Position numbers and translations under genes: made by a program. Below, in pieces: positions 1 to 11,770 of a stretch of 64,000 nucleotides of DNA. The stretch comes from Colias croceus (taxonomy: Eukaryota; Arthropoda; Insecta; Lepidoptera; Pieridae): contig NC_059544.1 in NCBI RefSeq assembly GCF_905220415.1, positions 6,884,501-6,948,500 of the forward strand, in the 5' to 3' direction. Numbering within the stretch: the stretch's first letter is position 1; the number at the start of each line of letters is the position of its first letter. The notes below the pieces were generated by a model, which had not been told where the DNA came from, made no database searches, and was given only the letters and a program-made list of their open reading frames with translations.

Positions 1-1370
1 GAAGCAAGTATAAGATAAAAAGATGCCGTCTTAGTACTAAAAAACACGGTGCCATGCCTGTGTGGAGTAGCACAGTCCACAGAGTGTAAAAAGTAAAAAC
101 CATAAAAACCATCTATTTAGACGGTTTGTATCAAACATTGAAACCTGTTTCTGATATGATTGTATGTTATGAACAGATTATTAATTGAATAATTCATTAT
201 ATTCTTATTAAGCTATGTACTGTTAAACTACGAAACACATGTATTTTTTTATTAAAAATAAGTCAACTCGTTACCTCAGCCGGGGTGAGCAGCTAAAGGC
301 AGCTAGTGACACAGAGCAAGTACCTATTATGATAGAAATAACATAATATCATTCTTAATTTTTTAACACCAAGTAAGTACTCACCCAGATATATTTAATT
401 AGTTGACTTTGCGTGACTTATTTAACACGAATATGATATATTATTATTAGATAAAATTAATCACCGTTTAAATTCTTTGGTAGACTTTTCTCGAAATTGC
501 TTTAAATAAAAAAAAAATAGAACGAAGTCCCACTTATTCTTTCATGCGTTATTCTTTTTTCGATTAACACACGACATGCCAAAGGAAGAATTTATATTTA
601 GTTACTAGAAATTTTATTTTTGCAGAAAAATTTGTACTTTTGTAGGTAATGAATAAACCTAAATAAAATATGTAGGTACCTACTTTATACCGTTGGTGTA
701 ATGCTCTAAGTATATAATATTATTATCCATTTTAAAAATATTGTTTACTATGGAACCTACTTAATCAAAGACTAATTTAATCTTTATCGGGTAACAAACA
801 TTGTAGGTATGTGGTAACAACACATGTAACAAACGCTTTTATTATAAATGTTGAATATATTTCCATCTTGGGCTAAACTGAGCCAGATGAAGGGATAAGT
901 GTGACAAGTTTTGTAGAAAACAATAAATTTTAATCAATTTACATACATATTTTTACACCCTAAGTTACACCCATAATATTTCTAATAAGATTTCTAAGTA
1001 TACCACGTTCCGCAGAACACAGTAGAGAAAAAGTATAATGGTACCACAAATGGTATATACTTCCATGAATGCTACAAATAATGTTTAAGAAAAAGGTGAA
1101 AAAGTATATTACTTATCTGTGATATAATAATTTGGTTGCTGATTGTTGTCATTTTGGAGAATATTGTTGCCAATTGTCATTTGTCAAAATATCAATTGAC
1201 ATTTGACAACTCGAAAAAATCGTATGATAAATGTCAACATTCACTATAATAATAACAATAACAAATTTCTCATTTTATTTCGTAAAATTCGACGTTTTAT
1301 TGGAAATTAAGAAAGATTACATAGAACACCAAATTTAATAAGTAAAGATCTTAAATTATTCAAGCTCACG
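1..1370. other. AT-rich upstream region, no gene seen
   Basis: No convincing coding exon or RNA gene was found here. The last 230 bases before the first gene hold a cluster of TGACA-type words (TTTGTCAA, TTGACATTTGACA) around 1175-1210. Similar words recur upstream of other genes in this window, so this part may be the promoter-proximal region of the gene that starts at 1371. Confidence 0.5.
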
Positions 1371-3408
1371 ATGGTTGAAGACATATTATTGCCAAATGGA
1401 TCCAGCAAAACTGCGGCCAAAAGAATGGACAGAGATAATATTTTACCTTTCGTTATATTACCACTTTTATTAATTATTGCTACTATATCGTTCACAGTGA
1501 CAGTAATTGTTATGATATTTATCGGAATGGGTGCATTATATGTTCAATCTCGTCCACGACAGAAAAACAGGTGAAACTTCCACTTTGCTATTATGTGTAC
1601 AACTAGAATTGTAAAAAACTACTATCTAAAATGTAGACCAGGCTTTCTATTTCTTTCAGCAGTTGTAATTACCACAATGTATTATTTATAACGTTTTATG
1701 TGGTCCAGTTCATATTTTATAAAATAAATAAAGGAAGGAAGTGTATTTTTGATTTATAATATTTGACTTAATCCTCTCGCTCGCTCGCACCATGATTTTG
1801 ATATGTGATAATATTTTGAACATATATATAAATGTTGAATATATTTCCAGGTCTCCATTTTTTTATTCTTGGACTTTATCATCCGGAATATGCTTATTTC
1901 TAGTATTTGAGCTTGGAATTCTAACATTACTAGAAATTACTCTTCTAGAAAACTTTTTATTTTTAGTTCTTCTAACTAGCACATGTTACTTTTTTTATAA
2001 AATGAAATCCATAGCTGATTATGAGTTGTATACTGGAAAAGGAAAAGAGTATAGGTATGTGATTTTATTTAGTAGATAAATCAGTCCTATATAATATAAA
2101 TGTGGATTATATTTAAATTATTTTCTTTTTTTTCACAGTCCTGTTTTAACATCGGACTCATATTACTGCCAGATATGTCAGTTAGAAGTAAATGAAAGAT
2201 ATTTCCATTCAATTTGGTATGTACTTTTTTAAGTAAATATTAATCTCCATACTAACTAACATTATATGTCCGTTATTTTGGAAATTGTTGATTTAAGTAT
2301 AAAGGTTTCTGCTTGCTATGATATGATAATTCTAGACCTGAATTGGTTCCAACCAATTCAGCTTCCAAGTTATTCAGTAACTTACATGTAATGGAATCAG
2401 AATCAAAAAAATCGAAAAAACAAATCATTGTAAAATATTCATATTATATGTTATACCATCCAAGGATAAATATATTTTTTCATATTATGGTTAATAATTT
2501 ATTCTAATTCCTTAATAAATGTTACAGGTGGGATTGTTGTGTTTTCAGACCAAATTATATTTACTTCTTGTGTGGCCAAGCTTTTGCGTTTGCTACCTTG
2601 CTCATGGGAACAAACTTGGGCCTAACTACCATTTGTCAGCCATCAACACTATATGGCTCAATACTAGTACCTCAAGACTGCAATGATGTCTATTTTGAAT
2701 TTTAGTAAGTAACTATCAATTATAAAGTAAATTATAAGTTGCTAGGCCCTAGCTTCGCCTTGGTAAACTTGTTAGTGTTTCAAAATTTAACAACAACTAT
2801 TATTAAATTTTAATTATAATCTATGTAAAAACTTATGAAGGGAAAAAATTTGCACCTTAATAATTTCGCTTGCCAGCTTATAAGTTACCTACTGATTTGT
2901 TTGTCTCTCTTTTGAATTGTGATAAAAGTTACTTTTTCCAGTTATATATCTCATTACCTACAAAAGGTTTTCTATTTTTTTTCCTTTGATTGTACGAGCA
3001 AAGCAGCTTGTATTTTCAGCTTATTTTCTAATAGGTACAAATATTGTTAATGTTCAAGATTTAGTTATCATATACCAGTTATTCGTCTGACTATTTATTT
3101 TTATATGAATGTAGGTCTAAGTCATTCTTTATTTGTTTCCAGCCTAGCATTATGCTTTGTATCCTGCATTTATGGTATTGGATACATCTTAATAATTGCA
3201 CTGGTGTTATTACGACAATTATTCATTTATCTTCCAAAATATACTGGTAAGTAAATATACGTCTTATTTTACATTTACATAGAAACATTAAAATATTGTT
3301 ATAATGTAAAATAAAATATCTTAATCTTAAAACTTATAAGCATAACAATTTCGATTTTCTTTTACAGAACCACAGTGGAAACGATTATTTAACGTGTTAA
3401 CAGTATAA
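1371..3408 (+). CDS. Multipass membrane protein with degenerate DHHC-like zinc motif
   Basis: Six exons fit GT-AG splicing with matching phases: 1371-1570, 1851-2054, 2139-2216, 2528-2704, 3143-3246 and 3368-3408, giving about 267 residues. The translation has about five hydrophobic membrane segments: one in exon 1, two in exon 2, and one each in exons 4 and 5. Between the third and fourth is a cysteine/histidine stretch (YYCQIC, then ERYFHSIWWDCC, then RPNY). Its order and placement recall the cysteine-rich domain of ZDHHC palmitoyltransferases, but the stretch is shortened and the catalytic Asp-His-His-Cys is absent. If the family call is right this is a pseudoenzyme of the ZDHHC23/24-like group; that assignment is inference. 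The gene model is firmer than the name. No signal peptide is seen. Confidence 0.6.
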
Positions 3409-4516
3409 ATATTTTTTTATTGTGAAGATAAAAATTCAGGATACATGCAGTATGTACATACATTAAGCTAAAATATATGCCTTTTGTCTATATGACTGTA
3501 TATTTTGCAAGCTTATAAGTATATCATTTAGATAGGTGCACAGATAATATATATTATATAGCATTGTATTATCTTATTTAATAATTTTTGTCTACGTTAA
3601 ATAGCTAATTACTAAATCTATAGTCAAATAATACATATGCGTAAGTATGCTAAACAACTGTAATGCTTTTAACATGAATTATTTACTTCAATGTCAAAGT
3701 TACTCTAAGTTACTATGTATCATAGCAATTTATAACGTTATAAGGAACTTTGATAATGAATTGAGAAATACGATCACCTTTGAGATTTAAAATTTTGTCC
3801 TATGTACTCAGGTACATAAGAAAAAATTTTAATTAATCTGAGATAAACACTGCGGCTTTCACACGCCCCCGTAATAATGAAAAATGAATTTCTTCTGATT
3901 AGATTTCAATGCGTTTTTGTATAAATTCTTACTTATTGCCTATATACAGGTAAATATTTTATTATACTTATTTCTAATTTGTATCACCAATAAAATTAAA
4001 CCCTCGTTATTTACGTTATTTCCGGTTCAGAAAAAACAAATAAAAGTTTCTCTTTTCTTCATTTTCGTTCTTGTTTTGTATAACCGGATTCTCAAGAGGG
4101 CCAGGGGTAAGGCAAATAAATTTATTATGCATATCAATTATATTGTACTTTATACCTGCATTAATATATTATGTATATTTTTAAGACTGATTCATACATT
4201 AAGTTCTAAATAAATTATTGACCAAGCCATATTATCAATCTTATCATTAACACAAACGTTATTCTTATACCTGTATGAAATAACTACATAATATATAGAG
4301 CTTTGTCTGCCTTCCTTTATTCATATAATTTTAATAAAAGTTAATATGTTCTACAGTCTTGGAAACTGTTTTGTTTAGAATAAAGAATAAAGTCTCTAAA
4401 GCGTGTTTTATAAATGGTCATATTATTTATCACATCATTAATTGAAAAACGCAATATTCTATATTTTTAATAAATCATTATCATTGTATTTTTATTTCCT
4501 TTTGTTTTATTCTTAC
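3409..4516. other. 3' UTR and AT-rich intergenic DNA
   Basis: AT-rich sequence follows the stop codon, with several AATAAA-like words (for example near 4208). Open frames here show no codon bias or family resemblance. Nothing else could be supported. Confidence 0.5.
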
Positions 4517-4672
4517 CTGACCTTTCCGGTTGTGACCAAGATCAAAAATGGTATCAGCTAATTTCGAGTATAAAGACGTCTTTGTCCTGTGTATTCCACA
4601 ATAACAATTGACATCCCAGTATTTCAAAGTACAACTTATTTTACTACCTGATAATATTGAAGTGAAGTGATC
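4517..4672 (-). other. Possible orphan coding exon
   Basis: A 156-nt in-frame block on the minus strand is bounded by an acceptor-like CCTAAG and a donor GTAAGA. It encodes 52 residues with a cysteine-rich centre (YWDVNCYCGIHR). No partner exons were found on either side and no family was recognised. It may be a relic exon, an exon of a gene with distant partners, or chance. Confidence 0.22.
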
Positions 4673-4868
4673 CTTAGGTATTAGGAATAGCAAAATAAAA
4701 CATTGTAAGTCTTTACGATTACCTATTTAATATTAAACAAATTAAATCTTTCACCAAATTAAAATTCCTCCATTTATATGGATTATAATTTTTCTTTCGT
4801 TATTAATTAATTATTTAATAAAAACACACACGCACACAAAGCTTGGTATGTAATATAATTATTATAAG

Positions 4869-5527
4869 GTGAGTCGGGGTAAGACCGGACGGATTTTAGA
4901 CGAATTGAAATAATCTAGCAAAAGCCCGATTTTCTCAGCACTAGTTCAAGATTTACTACTTAAAACTGATATAAATGACAATTCATTTAGCATCGCTTTG
5001 CTCTACAATAAGTTGGGGTAAGACCGGACGGATTTTAGACGAACTGAAATAATCTAGCAAAAGCCCGATTTTCTCAGCACTAGTTCAAGATTTACTACTT
5101 AAAACTGATATAAATGACAATTCATTTAGCATCGCTTTGCTCTACAATAAGTTTATTCTTATAAACTCAACAGTTTCTGATTTAAAGGCGTTTAAAAACA
5201 ACACTTACTTTTTTTATGACTATGGTAAAAAAGTACTCTTCAGGGTAAGTTCGGACATGCTTTTAAATGCACTTCTATTGAATATAGCATTAGGTCGATA
5301 AAAAAAATATATCCGATCTTTTACGCTCTAAAATGATTTTTTGACGATTTTTTTTGAAATCCACTTTACAGGCGCGCGGCTCGTCGGAGTCACGCCCAGA
5401 ACCTGAAGGTCTATGCAAAACAAAATGAAGTCGTACAGAATTTTGCCCCCGTAAATAAATATGCTCATATTCGCCGAATTTTTGATGTTTACGTTCTTAC
5501 CCCATGTCCGGACTTACCCGTACTCAC
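4869..5527. mobile_element. Non-autonomous DNA transposon with GTGAGT...GTAAG inverted ends
   Basis: The left end (GTGAGTCGGGGTAAGACCGG) and the reverse complement of the right end (GTGAGTACGGGTAAGTCCGG) match closely, giving terminal inverted repeats of about 22 bp. Inside, a 139-bp unit is directly repeated in tandem (4872-5010 and 5011-5149). Short GTAAG...CCGGAC words recur at the ends. TA-rich flanks and this pattern resemble the pogo/Tigger-like elements elsewhere in the window. No transposase was seen. Confidence 0.6.
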
Positions 5528-5567
5528 TATATCTGAAAAATACTGTTATAATAAGTTTATTAAGTAC

Positions 5568-5740
5568 ATAGCTTTCCGCCAGCGATTTCGCCCGTGTAGA
5601 AAAACCCGCATAGTTCCCGTTCCCGTAGGATTTCCGATACTGTGTACCTCTACTTTCTCAGGTTTCAAGCTATCTCTGTACTAAGTTTGAAGTAAATCCA
5701 TCCATCCAAGTACCTATTCTTTAAAAAAAAAAGAGCGTGT
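5568..5740 (-). mobile_element. Degenerate Helitron-like fragment
   Basis: It contains the recognisable series TTTCCGCC, GATTTCGCCCG and AAAACCCGCAT found at the reversed 3' end of lepidopteran non-autonomous Helitrons (compare 40718-40922). The far end is worn down. Confidence 0.4.
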
Positions 5741-5744
5741 GTGC

Positions 5745-5868
5745 CGAGCACACGTGTCCGAAGTGAAACTTCTTTGGCAAGATTCAAAGATAGCAAAATC
5801 GTCGCCTTACTCCATGACGTGATGGTATTGCCAGGACGCGACCTTTAAATTTTACTCTCAACGCGCCT
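5745..5868 (-). repeat. Dispersed repeat with ACACGTGT...GACGTGA core
   Basis: The segment matches 11063-11203 in inverted orientation (shared AAGATTCA, TACTCCATGACGTGA and TTTTACTCTCAAC words). Partial copies lie at 39240-39352 and 18707-18745. No inverted ends were defined and the superfamily was not recognised. Confidence 0.55.
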
Positions 5869-6056
5869 AAAGCACGCGCCTAAAACACTTCAAAATATTC
5901 GATGTATAGTTTTGAGTTGCCTACAATTTTATTATGTGTAATGTGTATAGATGCGGGTAGGTAATACTTATTACCATCGATGATCGATGTAGGTATCACA
6001 TCGACATTAACCTGTACTAAGTACTACTTATACCTACAATTCAGAATATTATAGAT

Positions 6057-9000
6057 TTAATCGTCCGGTGGTTTGTAATCAGGTACTACTTGTAACACTT
6101 TCTGTCGCCATTTCAATTTCCTCGCTTCCTGTTCACGCTGTAAAACATTTAGCGCCGGCAATGTCCGCCAGCATGTGAACGTCTTGAATAGAAGGTTACT
6201 GTTGGAAAACAAAAAGAATCCATTTATTATCGAATAGAATTCAGATTTTTATTAAGCTATTGCATAGCTTCTATCGCGGACCTTGAACGCGGGGACCGAA
6301 TCGAGAAATTCCGTAACGAAAAAACCTCACGCTCCCCACTCCGACGGGCTCGAAGGTGTGGCTTGAAGGCATGCTATGCAATAGCTTTACCGCGGCAGTC
6401 CCCGAGTGCCACGCGTCTTTTTCTCCTTAAATTTTTCAAGAAAAAAGATGTATGCTTATACCAAAAACTACAGACAGGCAGTTTATAAAACGAGAACAGC
6501 CTGTTATAAAGCGCGCTCTTTTACTCTCACGCATAAAAAAAAAACAAATCAAATCATTATATTTTATTTGCCAGAAATCAGAATGTAAGTAAACAGATTA
6601 CATCTCGCTTGCTCGCCTACACCAGTCGGGCAACAACCTGACAAAATTTAGGTATTCTCTAAAATATAATATATTATTTAATTGCTTAAATTTATAACAT
6701 AATACATATTTACCAATTATGATAATTCACCGCCTTTGTCCATTTCATTGTAAACTCTTCTTTCATGATTTTGACGTATTCACGGAACCTCCTAAACGTT
6801 ATCTGCGTTACGTATAGATCATAATAGTCCTCAGCAACTTGCTTTTTTAAGATGTATTCATAATGATGCTAAAAAAATAAAACATACCTACCTAAGTATT
6901 TATAGACCTATTGATTAAACTTATAAAACAATAATTCTTTGCTTGTCTGACAACACACACATATTTATAATACGAAGAGATTCAAACGATATTATTAATC
7001 ACTTTAAGTAAAATGTGAAATCACCTCTTTTAAAGCATTAAAAGTTCGTTTTAAAATTGTTTTTCTATAAAATTCTTCGGCTTTGTAATTTCTCTCAAAC
7101 CACATATCTTCTGTATAAAACATCCAATTCAAAAAAAACATTTTTCAATAACTGGAACTTATAATGTGCACGCGCTTTTTCAATATTTTCTTGCTTAATT
7201 TGAATTAACAGTTGAAATGGCCGAAGTCCATATTTCAACATTAAACTTTTTTCATAATGTAAGTCAGCCATTACAGTCAAAGCTCTTAATCGTTCTGCGT
7301 GTTGCTTTTTTCTTATATTTTCTATCTTTTCTTTTTTACGTTTTTGTTTCAATTCCTTCATTCTTTTCAGTTTTTCTTCTTTATCCATTTCAACCTTCTC
7401 TAATTCTGCCTATTAATTCAACATTTATTAGATAATGTATTATTAGTTACATAGCATTTATTACGCACATGCTTTTAGAATTAGGTACTTTTATTTAATA
7501 TTTCCCATTCTGACTATACATTGATTAAAAATTACCTGCTGTTTAAGTCTTATTTTTTCTTCTTCCATTTGTTTCCTTCTCTCCCTTATTATGGCATGCT
7601 TTTCTTCTCGTTTACGGGCTCTAGCTTCCATCCTTTGTAAAAATTGAGGCACTTTTAGACATTGTAATACTAATGACGGCTCTGTAAAGATTCAATTAAG
7701 TATTTTATATATTTGTTTAAAATCCAATCATTTTATTGTTTTGTTCCCTCGATCCGTGGTTCATACGTACCTTCGATTTCTTTAATATTAAGCTCATTGG
7801 TTAGCAATTTGATTTTGGGTTTTAAATGTTTGTCGATTTCGTAATAAGTTTTTCTAACTTCTTCTTTCATGGTGTCTAAAGAATGTCGGGAAGCTTCGAT
7901 TATTTTGTTATACTTGAGCTCTTCTATCAATTTATTTTGTTGCTCTAGTTTAGCCTTTTGTAATGCAATTATATTTCTTTGAACCTTGTATCTACAAATA
8001 AAAATCTTGTGAAAATGTTGAACAATATAGTCTAAGTTTCAGAAATTAAAATCTTACCTGTGTTGATAACTATTATAATCTCGTACGTGAACTTTTGCTT
8101 TATGTGTAGGCTCTGCCGTATCATTCACAGTTCTTTTTGCTTTACTAATTTTGTCAAGAAACATATTTAGAGTTTGTTTTCTCTGACGGTTAATCATATT
8201 TTCTGTTTTAATCTTAACGTAGGATTTCCATTTTCGTAAATATTTTTTACATAAAATCATCTCACGATTTTCACTCAGTGGTTTTATTTTTAATATATCA
8301 CTAATTGAGTTTTTATCTGAGAGGTTATCGTCAATGATCTCTTGTATGTTGTAACTGTTAGGAAGTTCTGTATTTTCTTTTAAATCTTGGTAATTATCAT
8401 TTTCGTGAAAATGTTTGTCATTATTTGGTTCACTGTAATTTGAAGTAATAGTCATCATTATTAAAAGTGATTGCAAATCAGTTTCTTTTGTAAATTCTTC
8501 GGGATATTCTGTATCAAATGTATGTAATTTATTCTGATCGTTTAGTGTTATTGTTGTTTCAAAGTCACTGCTGGGATAAGCGATTTCCTTAGTTTTATCG
8601 CTATTGCTGTTATTTTTCTCATCAAAATGTCCTGCAATATCAACCTCCTCTTTATATGGATTGTTATGTGACAATTCTGTTGCCTTTAATTTCGGTAAAA
8701 TTTTAAAATGGCTCTCATTTTCTACTGTTAAATTGGGAAAATCTTGATATGCACACAATTCTTTTTGTAATGAATAGGCTTCCTTTTTGGATGCGTTTTT
8801 ATGACAATTTTGACCATCTGCTTTAACTGGAACTTTATAATATTTGTTTCTCTTTTTACAGTTTTTTAATATCAACTGATTATCTGCATCTTTATTTCGA
8901 AATAAACTATGAAGTTTCGCTAATTCAGTATTCACTTTATAGAACGAATTATTGTAGATTTTATTTTCCAATTTTCTGAAAAAAAATACATTTTTTTTAC

Positions 9001-10100
9001 GTAATTCTACCTGTTTTAATGCTCAATGACTATTGCACTAATCTCAGGAACTACTGGTCCGATTTGAAAAATTATATCGGTGTTAGATAGCCCATTTATC
9101 GAGGAAGGCTATAGGGCAGGCTATACATCATTACGCTAAGAACAACAGGAGCGGAGCCACGCCAGTGAAACCACGAAACGCAGCTATTTATAAATGTGAA
9201 TTTGTATACTAATTAGCATAAAACTAAGGTGCGTAGAGAAAAATGTCGAGGAGAGCTAAAGTATACCTACTATAAATCACGCTATTTTAGCACAATCACC
9301 TAAAAAATTAACGCGAGAAAAGTATTGGAACACTAAACTTAGAACTGTAAGTACCTATTAAATCAATCATCCAGAAAATCCCTTTTAGTTTTCAGATATT
9401 ATTTTGCCGGATAGCTACCGTAGGTACCTACTGGCTAAGTGAAAATTATGAAAACAAACCTAACTGCAACATTTCAGTAGACGGTCAGTAGATATTAAAA
9501 TTAAAATATTATATACTAGCTTCCGCCCACAACTTTGTTCGTGCATCCCCGTTTTTCCCCGTTCCCGCAAGAATTTCGGGAAATCCTTTCTTAAGGGACG
9601 CCTACGTCTACCTGCATGCCAAATTTCAGCCCGATACGTCCAGTGGTTTGGGCTGTCCGTTGATAGATCACTATATCAGTCACCTTTGAGTTTTATATAT
9701 ATATATATATAGATGTATAAGTGTGTCAATATAACTACCTAGTTAACTACGTACATTTTTGTTTTATTATTTTTTTGCCGGTGTTTTTGTGTATCCTTTG
9801 CCTGAAAATAATAATTTAAAAGTGAAAAGGAAGAAGTTATACCAACACAAGGTAGTTAGTTAGGTATTTAAATAAATAGATTAGATTGCTAATGAAAATT
9901 CAATTTTGAAGCTTCCGCCTTTTGATGTAGGTATTTAATAAGCTCTATATCTACACTTATTTCACTACAATTAATTTGAACTAACATACCATATCTCTTC
10001 GATGCTCAAGACGTAAATAAATATCTTCACAATTATAATCTGGAGCGTATTTTAAAAGTTCAGCGTCCTTAAAAATATTTTTATTTAAAAGCTCTTCCAT
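6057..10100 (-). CDS. CCDC191: CCDC191-like coiled-coil protein, frame broken in an A8 run
   Basis: Minus-strand exons: 9990-10100, 8058-8975, 7771-7991, 7536-7681, 7025-7409, 6714-6868 and 6057-6198. The protein starts MEELLNKNIFK, has a low-complexity acidic middle, then long charged helices (KREEKHAIIRERRKQMEEE and similar). It ends in repeated Trp/Phe-centred helices (YEKSLMLKYGLRPF, KAEEFYRKTILKRTF, CWRTLPAL) like CCDC191, a poorly characterised coiled-coil protein. Exon 5 is 385 nt; removing one base from the A8 run at 7131-7138 makes it 384 nt, keeps the frame open and fits the phase of exon 6. So there is a frameshift or a sequence error. The exon 1/exon 2 junction also does not fit in phase, so a small exon may be missing or exon 1 may be wrong. 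The family name is from pattern memory. Confidence 0.6.
6253..6414 (-). repeat. Dispersed snap-back repeat, copy A
   Basis: It lies in the last intron of the CCDC191-like gene and matches 47070-47236 in opposite orientation. A 14-bp inverted pair (AAGCTATTGCATAG / CTATGCAATAGCTT) brackets a GC-richer core. Homology between copies continues past the pair on one side (GTGGCACTCGGGGAC). On the other side both read AGCTTAATAAAA, which could serve as a poly-A signal. Family not recognised. Confidence 0.6.
9050..9190 (+). mobile_element. Helitron-like 3' fragment
   Basis: In intron 1 of the CCDC191-like gene. It reads as the reverse complement of the element at 41200-41398: GGTCCGATTTGAAAAAT, then GCTATAGGGCAGGCTAT, then CAGGAGCGGAGCCACG, ending in CAGCTATT where CAGCTAGT is expected. 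Confidence 0.5.
9516..9716 (-). mobile_element. Non-autonomous Helitron-like element, reversed
   Basis: It starts CTAGCTTCCGCCCAC, the reversed 3' terminus of lepidopteran Helitrons. It continues through CCCGTTCCCG and TTTCAGCCCGATACGTCCAG, and ends in a (TA)n run at 9697-9712. It lies in intron 1 of the CCDC191-like gene. Confidence 0.5.
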
Positions 10101-10510
10101 GATGTATTATCAAACATTACTATGACATATTATTTCTAAGTTAAACAATAATTATAGGGAGTTTATGATATAAATCGTAGGCGTCTACTTATCAAATGTA
10201 TAAAAACCCTCACCGTGGATCATCAGCTAACGATCAAGGGTTGTGCGTTGCGAGGTAACTGTTTTTTGTTTTATCAATTATTCTACGCCGAAGCATAACA
10301 CGTTGCATGATAACTCACCACATGATCTAGGTACCTATAGAGGTTTCCTTGTCCTGCCGTAGACCACGTGGTGTTGAATTTCAACCCCAATGAGTTATTA
10401 AAAAAAATAACAAATACATAACTAATCACTATATTATTTTTGCAAGTTGTTTTACTGTGGTTTACAAGATTGCCTACCTAACTCAACAAAATTTTAAGAT
10501 TGTACATCTT

Positions 10511-10529
10511 CACCACCACCACCACCACC
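10511..10529. repeat. (CAC)n microsatellite
   Basis: Just over six uninterrupted CAC units. Confidence 0.9.
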
Positions 10530-11062
10530 TACACTTAAAGAGTTACAGAGTTAGGTATATTATAGAAGTCAATTGTCTTTTGTATTGGCCCAGCGCTCAC
10601 GGTTGTAATTAAGCGTAAAAATATACCTTTTTATATCTGCCTATCATGTGAACTAAAAAGCCTTCTGCTTTTGGCTACAGAACTAAAAACTGCTCAGAAA
10701 TTAAACCAAGAAAAATTATTCAAACTAAACATGCTAGGAATTTCCTACTCCCTGGAGTAGGTTATAGTTTTTTTGGCCCAAACCAACTAAGCAAACCAAC
10801 GTCCATTAAAACATAGTACTGTACACGATAAATTTTCTATGTTATTTGATTTTTTATGGAACATTAATGATTTGAAAATTGAATGCCAGGACGAGGAGAT
10901 TAATTATTATAAACCAGTCGTAAGTTACAGCAAACTTTTCTGCGTACGTATGGTGCGGTTGACTCTGTGGGTTGACTTATGGTGCCTATAATAGTAGTAT
11001 CAAAGAGTAGAAAAATATTATTTTCTTATTTGTTTTATAATTGCAGTGAAACTTTTTAAAAC

Positions 11063-11203
11063 GTGTTGAGAGTAAAATTTATGGGTCACGTCATGGCTAT
11101 ACCGTCACGTCATGGAGTAAGGCTACGATTTTGTGATTTTGGTATCTGAATCTTGCCATAGAAATTTCACATCTAACACGTGTGCTCGGCCCACACGCTT
11201 TTT
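11063..11203 (+). repeat. Dispersed repeat, second copy of the 5745 family
   Basis: Inverted relative to 5745-5868. It shares GAGAGTAAAATTT, GTCACGTCATGGAGTAAGG and ACACGTGTGCTCGGC. Confidence 0.55.
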
Positions 11204-11352
11204 TTGTTATCTTAATATTATTTTGTTTTAATGTTTAATTGCCACGAATAAAAAAAGTGATTTGTAGATTAAAGTTAATTATAATTTAACCAAATAACTA
11301 GAGTCTAGAAATAAATTTATAAATATTAAAATGGCAACTCTATAAACTTACA

Positions 11353-11530
11353 TAAGGCCGCGTTTCCACCTGCAAGAAATCTTCCGCGAGAAATGTCCGA
11401 CAGTCTGTCTGACAGCAACTTGCAAGTCTACTTGCAAGTGGAAACGCGGAATTAGACTTGCAAGTTGCTGTCGGACAGACTGTCGGACATTTCTCGCGGA
11501 AGTTTTCTTGCAGGTGGACAGGCGGCCTTA
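11353..11530. mobile_element. Fold-back MITE with TAAGGCCGC ends, copy 1
   Basis: The left arm (TAAGGCCGCGTTTCCACCTG) and right arm are near-complete reverse complements along almost the whole length, so the strand can fold on itself. The same family is at 18229-18394. It lies about 240 bp upstream of the PGAP2 start. Ends in GCCTTA are compatible with PIF/Harbinger-type MITEs, but a clear target duplication was not seen. Confidence 0.75.
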
Positions 11531-11599
11531 GATTCTCTATACCAAGAAGCTCTATTGGCCTCAGAGCAATGGCTCTATTGCTCTTAGCTCTGTAGTCTA

Positions 11600-11650
11600 T
11601 ACCATTTGTTTTGACTTTTGACATTTGCTGGCAGTCTGACAAATTGCAGG
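11600..11650. promoter_or_regulatory. TGACA-rich upstream motif of PGAP2
   Basis: The words TTTTGACTTTTGACATTTGC and CAGTCTGACAAATTG lie 120-170 bp before the PGAP2 ATG. Comparable TGACA/TTGACA clusters lie near 1195, 13230, 17950, 20105 and 30785. A promoter role is inference from position only. Confidence 0.3.
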
Positions 11651-11770
11651 TGCATTGCAGAATGCAGATTGCAGCTCAGTTTTACTGCAATAATTTACTA
11701 GTAATCTAAGTTTCTGACTAAAGTAGTTACTTTTAATAAGTATATCGTGCTTCCTATGTATAATTAACAA

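Larger units (their letters stand above)
10101..11352. other. Intergenic region between divergent genes
   Basis: The region between the CCDC191-like gene (leftward) and PGAP2 (rightward) must hold both promoters. It contains a (CAC)n microsatellite at 10511-10529 and a copy of the ACACGTGT repeat family at 11063-11203. No coding signal was seen. Confidence 0.5.

Noticed and set aside
3917..4213. 98-residue hydrophobic open frame after the first gene
   Set aside because: AT-rich composition explains the Phe/Ile/Leu content. There is no splice partner or family resemblance, and it lies in the probable 3' UTR.
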